Program-made: the position numbers and the translations under genes
Shown: one piece after another, positions 57,962-64,000 of the stretch
Layout: each line of letters starts with the position of its first letter
Numbering within the stretch: the first letter of the stretch is position 1
Notes under the pieces: model-generated
Databases searched by the model: none
Seen by the model: only the letters and a program-made list of their open reading frames with translations
What the model was told of the DNA's origin: nothing
Origin: Picocystis sp. L7
Lineage: Eukaryota; Chlorophyta; Picocystophyceae; Picocystales; Picocystaceae
DNA length: 64,000 nucleotides
Direction of reading: 5' to 3'
Assembly (NCBI GenBank): GCA_020975725.1
Contig: QXJR01000018.1
Coordinates: forward strand, 124,001-188,000

Positions 57962-59086
57962 CTATTCGAGGCAGTAAACAACCTTGCTCAAACCATGTAT
58001 TTGGAGGTGGCCAACAGAACCGCCACTTTTGAGAGCCAAAAACTTTACGAATTCATCATAGGTCACTACGTGTTTCCCGTGCAATACCCTCTCAGGAAAG
58101 AGCCTCGGAAATACACAGCAAGGAACAACAGCGAATGGCTTGCTGTATAAAATTGAGAAATCTACAATGGCTTCCGTTGCTTCATCAGGATGCATTCCAA
58201 TGCAGGCAGAACAGTTTCGAAGGAGTGCCCTGTGCTCTTCGTCTTCCCAGAGACTCTCACCAAACAAACGCTGCAGGTACGGCGGTGCACCCCTCCTAGC
58301 AGCATCTGGATTCTTTGCAAGTGTCCTACGCTGCCTTCTGGTAAACTTTTGCTCACGTGGATCAATAGTGGTGCATGGTATACCTCTCAGTGTGAACAGC
58401 TCAAAGGCAAGATTGCCCCTGCCTCCTGCAACGTCTAGCACTCCAGTACCCATACTCAGTCTTGAACTACCGAAAGTGTCTACGAGCCAGTCAACAAATA
58501 CCTTGGCTCTTTTCCTCTTGCTGTGTGCCTCGTCCTTGTGAGGGTTATCCGAGAGCGCAACCTTTGCTTCCATTCTCTGTTTTATGAACGCCCGCTTTTC
58601 AACTGCATCATTGGTGTGCAAGAACTTGCAAGTTTCTCCTGCAGAGCACCTCCCAGTGTTCAAGAAGAACTTGCACACTCCAGCACCAGCGACTTCCTCG
58701 TTCTTTTCATCCGTATCATCGTTCTCTGTGTGTTGCAGTATCCTTTTCGGCAGGAAGTGCTCATGCGGATGTGCCTCCTTCCAGGGTTGGACCACATCCA
58801 CCTCCCTTACCCGCAACGTCCTTCCACTTTCTTCCATTGCACCGACCACCACCACGACATCGCCTAATTTCAACTGATCTCGGCAATGCTTCACGCGTTC
58901 TTCGATCATCCCGTCACTCGCCTTGATGCAGAGTTCGATCCCATGGCTTGCACCTTCCCCTTCCTGCACTTCCAACTCGTAGAACACCAGCTTTCGGCTC
59001 ACGCGCCTCCGGAACACCAGCTGCCCGCGAACCGTAGACGGCGCAGACGAACGTGTTCCTACTTCGCAGGCGCTAGATCTCGCCAT
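57962..59086 (-). CDS. OB-like / CCCH zinc finger / Rossmann methyltransferase-like protein
   Basis: Three modules are seen in this 374-residue protein. Residues 15-110 read as an OB-like barrel (GQLVFRRRVSRKLVFYELEV; LKLGDVVVVVGAMEESGRTL; VREVDVVQPW). A CCCH finger follows in VCKFFLNTGRCSAGETCKFL with the terminal HTND. The C-terminal 200 residues resemble a class I S-adenosylmethionine methyltransferase: VLDVAGGRGNLAFELFTLRG, IPCTTIDPRE and FAVVPCCVFPRLFPER, a PCC motif seen in some RNA methyltransferase-like families. tRNA or other RNA modification is likely but unproven. ATG 59086 precedes the OB-like part; upstream frame to 59563 looks non-coding, though ATG 59290 is possible. Confidence 0.68.
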   Translation of the reverse strand: MARSSACEVGTRSSAPSTVRGQLVFRRRVSRKLVFYELEVQEGEGASHGIELCIKASDGMIEERVKHCRDQLKLGDVVVVVGAMEESGRTLRVREVDVVQPWKEAHPHEHFLPKRILQHTENDDTDEKNEEVAGAGVCKFFLNTGRCSAGETCKFLHTNDAVEKRAFIKQRMEAKVALSDNPHKDEAHSKRKRAKVFVDWLVDTFGSSRLSMGTGVLDVAGGRGNLAFELFTLRGIPCTTIDPREQKFTRRQRRTLAKNPDAARRGAPPYLQRLFGESLWEDEEHRALLRNCSACIGMHPDEATEAIVDFSILYSKPFAVVPCCVFPRLFPERVLHGKHVVTYDEFVKFLALKSGGSVGHLQIHGLSKVVYCLE

Positions 59087-59773
59087 GGCATTCCGACGCG
59101 GATTCCTGCAGCTTTGCTTCCGCCGACGCTTGGATGGTGTTGTCGACGATGAGGATGGACACAACTTCCACTTCGCCCCACACAACAAGGGTGCTGCTGT
59201 GAAGTGGACGGGGGAGGGAGGGTAAGGACTAGTTGGGATTGGAGCGTGGAGGTGTGGACATCTTTCCGTGATCGATTGTCGTTGTTCCATCGTGGATGAA
59301 GCGAAGGACGAGCTCGCTCGTAGCTGGCTCTGCCTGCCAACCTTCAAAGGCTGGCTTGCAGGAACGAGGCACATCCACCGTATTATTTTTATTGAGAAGG
59401 AAATGCACGGGTGGAGAGTTTGGAGGAAAGGAAAGAGATTCTCATGCTGAGGCATCGACTCTCCCCTCCCTGCCACATTCGACTCGCGGTGGCGTGAACC
59501 TTGCTGCAGATTCCAAGGCTTCACGTTGTTGGGTGAATTTTTGGAGAAGGCCAAGCCATGCAAACCTCCAAGTTCGAGTCATGGATCCTTGGGCTCTGAT
59601 GCGCAGCAGGTATGTGCAAAGGGGGGCCGACCTGTCCAACCCACGTAGAGCTTGGTTGCTTCACAGCTCGGCACTGTTTGAAGGAACGCTTGCCACGTAA
59701 TCTGGTCAGGACGAAATGTCCCGCGTTTCCTGTCTTTCGATTTCGCTACGTAGACTTGCATTCATGGTGTACC
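59087..59773. other. Spacer of about 690 bp upstream of the CCCH methyltransferase gene
   Basis: It contains the promoter of the minus-strand methyltransferase gene and the 3' flank of the next minus-strand gene. Several short frames exist on both strands, without domains or splice support. No RNA gene was recognised. Confidence 0.3.
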
Positions 59774-60352
59774 TTACGTTGCAAGCAGATACAGGAAACA
59801 GCAGACCACGGCAATGAACAATTGTGCGGAGTTGCCTAGCGTGTGCAGCACAACTACGCTTGAACTCCCCGAGGCGTCGTCCGACCTCCTTTCAGATGCA
59901 TCGACCACGGGATCGTATGTCGGAGAGAGGTTCCTGCTACAACAGAATCCACACCCATCGTCTGCGCTTGCTTCAAGCTCCTGGTCCCAGCCTTTTGCTT
60001 GTATCGATTGTCCGAACCTTGGTTGAGAAGAGTTCCGAAGTGCATGAGGGAACGCGCTCCACATCGAAGGCTTCCGCTGGAACGGCACAGAAGGGTCGGT
60101 TTGGTTCGATTTCCACTCCATCCATCTCTCTTCCGCTTCGGAGGACATTCTTCGATGCAGCAGCGTGCCGTCCATCGCGACACCTTCTCCTTTTTCCCAG
60201 GACAGGCTCGTTCCCTTCGCCACGACGCGGGCATTCGCCCTGTCCTTCTCCAGGTGCCTTTCCAATCTTCCTGGGTTCGTTTTCACCCGTTCAAGTCCCC
60301 CGTTCGTCCCTTTCGCCGTCGCCAGAGCGAGCAAGAGCGCGCGCTTGGCCAT
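59774..60352 (-). CDS. Small tail-anchored-like protein of unknown function
   Basis: The 192-residue protein begins MAKRALLLALATAKGTNGGL. A basic/charged helical segment follows (LERHLEKDRANARVVAKGTS), then a Ser/Glu/Trp region (MSSEAEERWMEWKSNQTDP), a Cys pair (DDGCGFCCSRN) and a single C-terminal hydrophobic helix (AQLFIAVVCCFLYLLAT) that ends the protein. Cytosolic domain plus terminal helix is the layout of a tail-anchored protein, but no SNARE or other heptad motif is obvious. ATG 60352 lies about 70 bp from a TTTCGAAGGGG promoter element, which supports this start. Transcribed divergently from the GT61-like gene. Confidence 0.5.
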   Translation of the reverse strand: MAKRALLLALATAKGTNGGLERVKTNPGRLERHLEKDRANARVVAKGTSLSWEKGEGVAMDGTLLHRRMSSEAEERWMEWKSNQTDPSVPFQRKPSMWSAFPHALRNSSQPRFGQSIQAKGWDQELEASADDGCGFCCSRNLSPTYDPVVDASERRSDDASGSSSVVVLHTLGNSAQLFIAVVCCFLYLLAT

Positions 60353-61097
60353 GGCCAGGCGCGCCACGTTCCTCGACCGTCGATCCCGTTCTCCTTTCCC
60401 AAGGGAGCCCAGACCCGGATCCCTTCCCTTTCGAAGGGGGGGATCGAACCGGGACAGACCGGGACGGATCCGGGTTCGTGTCCGGTTGGACCTCGTTCGC
60501 ATCGATGGTTCGTGGTCCTCGAGACCCCAGCTGCAGCGGTTTGGAGGGGAACCACACCGTGCTGAGGGGAGGAGCAGAGGTCGGAAAGGGTCCTCGAACG
60601 ACCTGGGCGAGGTCGAACGGCAGCGGCTGCAGCCGACCCGCGTCGTTCGCGCACGAACCGACCGCGCACGTCGAGGACGGATGATTGACATCGCCCGCCG
60701 AGGACGCGGAGGATGGTGTCAGGTTCTCCACGGGGGATGTCGGCGAGGGCCCCGAGGGTCGGGCGGGTCGCCCAAGGCCCGGCCTCGGGCCGTCCCGATC
60801 GACGCGCGCCGCGGAGGATCCCCTCTCCGTCCTTGGCACTCCTCCACGGGGCACGTCCGATCCGCCCCCCCACCGGGACCCCCGGGGGGGTCTTCCTCGC
60901 GTTCCATCGGGGATCCCGCTTCCTTTCGAAAGGTCCGTTTCCACCCTTTCGATCCCGGTTCCCACCGGTTCTGTTCCCTTTCGGATCCCGGGGGATCCCC
61001 CTCCACTCCACCTACGAACCTCGCCTGAACTTTCGAACAGTTCGCGAACGGTTCGGACACACGTGCGCGCCACTCGCGCAGCGAAATCGAAGCAAGG
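60353..61097. promoter_or_regulatory. Long divergent promoter with TTTCGA repeats
   Basis: A 745-bp bidirectional spacer. TTCGAA cores occur near 60431 (CCCTTTCGAAGGGG) and 60926 (CCTTTCGAAAGG), with CCCTTTCGATCCCGG and CCCTTTCGGATCCCGG near 60951 and 60978. The middle is extremely GC-rich (CCCGGGG/GGCCTCGG words). Confidence 0.5.
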
Positions 61098-64000
61098 ATG
61101 GCGAAAATGGGAGTGGTCGCGGCCCTGTACGCGGCCCTGTCCGCAGCCGTGGGCGGAGAGGCGGAGATGGCGCTCTCGCCGACCCATCAGAAGGTGGTGG
61201 ACGAGCTGTCGGTGGTGCTGGATTCGTACCAACGTGGCGAAGTGAGACCAGCGGACGAATGGGCTGCCTTCCGAGTGGTCCAAGACCTCGTGGAAGAAGC
61301 AGAGGATTTGGAAGGCGTGGAAGTGATCGACTGCGGAGGAAAGCACCAGCCGTACCCGAGAAACCTGCCCAAGACGATGGATCCAAACGTCCTGGCCGAC
61401 TTCCACCAGAGCTTCTCCCTCATGCAGGACATTGGACAGAGTGAAGAAGATCTCAACGTGTATGACGATGGAAGCTCGCAGTTTGTGGCCACCATCGAAG
61501 ACGGGTACGTCCAAGGAGACGCTGGGCTGGTCTTTGACGAGCAAGGGAGACTTTATCAAGAGAAGAATCACTTCTTCAGCAGGAGCGGAGAACCTTCTCC
61601 CCGACCGGTGCTGGAAGCACTGGATGTCGAGAGGGATGGGAAGGTGGTTCAGTATGATGCGTTGGCAACAACCATCCAAAAGTACGGGTACATGTATTAT
61701 CACTTTGTGGAGGAGACGCTCCCGAAACTTGTCCTGCTGAAACAATCAGGTCTACTGGACAAGTACCCGGACATGAAAATCCTGATGTGGGGGCAACCGT
61801 ACGAAGCATCCTACTTGGACCTGCTGGAAATTCAGGGAGATCGAGTGGTGATTTATGAACCACACCAGACGTACCATGCTGATGTGCTTGCCTTTCCCAC
61901 CCCATCAGCGAGAATCACGCCTGCAAAAGAGTCTTTGGAGCTCGTGAGACAGGCACTGGGCGCTGACCAAATTGTACCCCAGGAAGAAAGGTCCAAAATC
62001 ATTTATTGCTCCCGGTCCGGTGAGAGCAGTAGAAAGGTTGTCAACGAAGATGAAATCATTCAAGCAATCAAGGACGAATTTCCGGAAGACGAGGTTGTTG
62101 TTTACACCTCCATCAGCGATGCACGGGAAGTCATTGATCTCTTCAAGCATGCAAAATTGGTTGTGGGTCCACACGGTGCAGGGCTTTCACACATACTGTT
62201 TGCTGCCCCGGGAACACCCGTCGTTGAATTCTTGTTTATGCAAGATCCACCCATGATGTTCTGGCATACATCAGCGTCTATTGACCTTGATTATTGGATG
62301 GTGCCAGTTCCACAGTCAGACTGGATGGGATCAGTCATGGAAGTGCCGATCCAGGAAGTTGAAGACGTTCTCCATGCTATTAAGACTGGTGCGGTGGACT
62401 TGCCAACCTGTCAGCCAGGAACTGCCATGCAACAGAATGGTGACTGTGTGCCCTGCAGCGCGGGGACGTACGCGTTTTCGATGGATGCTCCTATCTGTAA
62501 GCAGTGCTTCCAAGGTCAAGTTGCGGAGGGCGAAGGCAGCACAGCGTGCCGCACTTGTCCGCCCAACACGTATGCTGCCGAAGGAAAGTCCTGTGTCCCT
62601 TGTCCAGATGGGACGACTAGTCCACTTCCTGGGGCATACAAAAAGGAGCAATGCGTCCCTTCTTCTACGGCACGCGGACATGGCCTGACCAAAAGCATGG
62701 AGATCTTCAGGAAACTTTCTCCAGGCATCACTGGGGTACGTGGTAGAATGGCTCAAGAGGTCGATGAAATGCTTAACTCTCCTGAATTTACAAGTGCAGC
62801 TGCCTGCCAGTTGATTCGTGCAATTGCAGGTTCTATGAGTGGTGACTACTTGTACTCAACGACTGCTTCTTTGGAGGAGTGTGAAAGCCTGGAGGATATC
62901 AGGAGAGAAGAGGCACTGGCAGCCGCTATTGAGGATGGCATTGAAGAGACTATGGAAGAAGAGGACATGCTGGAAGATATGGAAGCCCCAGCACCCGAAC
63001 CCGAGAGTCTGGGAACCGCAAGTGAACCAGATACAACACTGATAGAAGAGGACATGCTGGAAGATATGGAAGCCCCAGGACCCGAACCCGAGAGTTTGGA
63101 AAACGCAAGTGAACCAGACACAACACCAATAGAAGAGGACATGCTGGAAGATATGGAAGCCCCAGTACCAGAACCTGAAAGCTTGGACAGCGCATTCGGA
63201 CCGGAGACCACGCCAGAAGAAGAATCCTCGTTCTGGGAAGAGGAATACATTGTTGGAGGAGTGGTCATTCCTCGAGTGGACGAACCTGCCCCAGCACCTG
63301 AAGATGAAGACGAATTTGAAGTGGCCGATGGTGGAGACATTCCTGAGGACGACGATGTCGTCTTGAATGAGGAAGTGGAGGTGCTTGCCCCGGCGCCAGA
63401 GGAGGAGTTCATCGAAGAAGAGGAAGACCAGATCCCGGCTCCTGAATTCGAGGACGAGGAAATCGAGGAAGACCAGGTACCGGCTCTCGCTCCCGAGGAG
63501 GAAGAATGGTATTCTCCTGCACCCGAGCATGAGGGAGAGGAGCCGGGATACGATGTACCCGAAGTGGAGTCCACCGAAGTCGACATTTCTCCGGTGGATC
63601 ATCGCACTTTCGTTTCTGATGAAACTTGTCCAACCGGTGTTGCATACCAAGTACCGGATGTTGTGCGTGCCAGCTCCGGTGGCGAAGACACAAGATGCAT
63701 CGAATGCGAGCAGCGGATTCTCGCAAGCATTCAAGCATGCCAATCGCTCTCAGATGATGAAGCTTGCTGCGATGCAGCGGCAGCCTGGAACAACGGAGGC
63801 TGCTACTGTGTCCAAGACAGCGCAGAACGTGCAGAGGAGGCTGGCGCCACGTTGCACTTCATGGATCTCATTGCACCACTTTGTGGATTCGAGCGCATTT
63901 CACCGGAGGACCAAAACTGTCCCGAAACGTTCTCTGCGCCGTCCGAAGAAGGGGACAATGGGAGTGGTATCACGAGGCCGAGCTACTTGGTGGTGGCGCT
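61098..64000 (+). CDS. Secreted GT61-like glycosyltransferase with Cys-rich and acidic-repeat extensions (partial, 3' end beyond window)
   Basis: The frame is open for 967 codons to the window edge. A signal peptide (MAKMGVVAALYAALSAAVGG) is followed by a GT61/DUF563-like domain: YGYMYYHFVEETLPKLVLLK, KIIYCSRSGESSRKVVNEDE and KLVVGPHGAGLSHILFAAPG. Then a Cys-rich segment resembles ephrin/TNFR-type GCC2_GCC3 repeats (CVPCSAGTYAFSMDAPICKQ; CRTCPPNTYAAEGKSCVPCP). A Pro/Glu-rich acidic region includes three 29-residue repeats (MLEDMEAP.PEPESL) at about 62958-63215. A second Cys domain near the end (CIECEQRILASIQACQSL; ACCDAA; GGCYCV) has the CC...CxC spacing of plant lipid-transfer-like 8-Cys domains. 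Cell-wall or matrix glycan synthesis in the secretory pathway is inferred. Confidence 0.75.
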   Translation, partial: MAKMGVVAALYAALSAAVGGEAEMALSPTHQKVVDELSVVLDSYQRGEVRPADEWAAFRVVQDLVEEAEDLEGVEVIDCGGKHQPYPRNLPKTMDPNVLADFHQSFSLMQDIGQSEEDLNVYDDGSSQFVATIEDGYVQGDAGLVFDEQGRLYQEKNHFFSRSGEPSPRPVLEALDVERDGKVVQYDALATTIQKYGYMYYHFVEETLPKLVLLKQSGLLDKYPDMKILMWGQPYEASYLDLLEIQGDRVVIYEPHQTYHADVLAFPTPSARITPAKESLELVRQALGADQIVPQEERSKIIYCSRSGESSRKVVNEDEIIQAIKDEFPEDEVVVYTSISDAREVIDLFKHAKLVVGPHGAGLSHILFAAPGTPVVEFLFMQDPPMMFWHTSASIDLDYWMVPVPQSDWMGSVMEVPIQEVEDVLHAIKTGAVDLPTCQPGTAMQQNGDCVPCSAGTYAFSMDAPICKQCFQGQVAEGEGSTACRTCPPNTYAAEGKSCVPCPDGTTSPLPGAYKKEQCVPSSTARGHGLTKSMEIFRKLSPGITGVRGRMAQEVDEMLNSPEFTSAAACQLIRAIAGSMSGDYLYSTTASLEECESLEDIRREEALAAAIEDGIEETMEEEDMLEDMEAPAPEPESLGTASEPDTTLIEEDMLEDMEAPGPEPESLENASEPDTTPIEEDMLEDMEAPVPEPESLDSAFGPETTPEEESSFWEEEYIVGGVVIPRVDEPAPAPEDEDEFEVADGGDIPEDDDVVLNEEVEVLAPAPEEEFIEEEEDQIPAPEFEDEEIEEDQVPALAPEEEEWYSPAPEHEGEEPGYDVPEVESTEVDISPVDHRTFVSDETCPTGVAYQVPDVVRASSGGEDTRCIECEQRILASIQACQSLSDDEACCDAAAAWNNGGCYCVQDSAERAEEAGATLHFMDLIAPLCGFERISPEDQNCPETFSAPSEEGDNGSGITRPSYLVVA
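62958..63218 (+). repeat. 87-bp coding tandem repeat, three copies
   Basis: GAAGAGGACATGCTGGAAGA starts at 62958, 63045 and 63132, an exact 87-bp period. It encodes a 29-residue acidic unit (EEDMLEDMEAP.PEPESL) within the GT61-like gene. The copies are nearly identical at the start and diverge near the end. Confidence 0.93.

Overview
This 64 kb window looks like nuclear DNA from a green alga (Viridiplantae). Several plastid proteins typical of the green lineage are encoded here: thioredoxin z, ALB3 with an SRP43-type basic tail, plastid lipocalin, a CYP97A-like carotenoid hydroxylase, a DWARF27-like protein, TIC20, EPSP synthase, MutS2B and a DUF3007 protein. Typical eukaryotic genes are present too (RPB6, NPL4, RAMP4/SERP, a nucleolar FKBP, a carboxypeptidase of the tubulin-processing type). 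There are no ribosome binding sites or operons. The species cannot be named from the sequence alone.

Gene density is high, about one gene per 1.8 kb. Genes lie on both strands, many as divergent pairs with a shared short promoter or convergent pairs only tens of bases apart. Most genes are single open frames. At least seven carry small introns (70-242 bp), mostly near the 5' end, that are invisible to a plain open-frame scan. I placed these from GT donors, a CTGAC/CTAAC-like branch site and an AG acceptor that together restore a conserved protein: thioredoxin z, RAMP4, a GYF-like protein, a RING-CH/UPF0301 fusion, RPB6, an FHA protein and TIC20. A 45-residue membrane microprotein is inferred by the same rules. 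Many longer genes are GC-rich at the 5' end and visibly less so toward the 3' end.

Layout. 1-10 kb: end of a SET-type methyltransferase-like protein, DUF4211, a PG-binding/mTERF-like protein, thioredoxin z divergent from DUF3007, a CASTOR/POLLUX-type channel, the microprotein, and a helical tail-anchored-like protein. 10-21 kb: RAMP4, nucleolar FKBP, GYF-like protein, a divergent phosphoglycerate kinase, plastid lipocalin, EPSP synthase divergent from ALB3, and an M14 carboxypeptidase. 21-31 kb: alanyl-tRNA synthetase, RING-CH/UPF0301, NPL4, DUF3429, SET-domain methyltransferase, UBTD-like protein. 31-41 kb: RPB6, FHA, MutS2B, D27-like, a single 5S rRNA gene, a coiled-coil protein and a SHAQKY-type MYB. 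43-60 kb: CYP97A-like P450, a WD40-like protein, a membrane kinase combining FG-GAP repeats, an RLK/Pelle kinase and a RING finger, an AT-richer gene-poor block, an orphan single-pass membrane protein, TIC20, and an OB/CCCH/methyltransferase protein. 60-64 kb: a small tail-anchored-like protein divergent from a secreted GT61-like glycosyltransferase that runs off the window.

Promoter regions share recurring short signals: TTCGAA cores embedded in CCCTTT/CCGG sequence, and TTAAC/GTTAAC a few tens of bases upstream of start codons. The most unusual proteins are the FG-GAP/kinase/RING receptor-like gene (with an in-frame TAA), the RING-CH/UPF0301 fusion, the GT61/Cys-rich/acidic-repeat protein and the divergent phosphoglycerate kinase. 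All calls come from reading the sequence; no database search was run.
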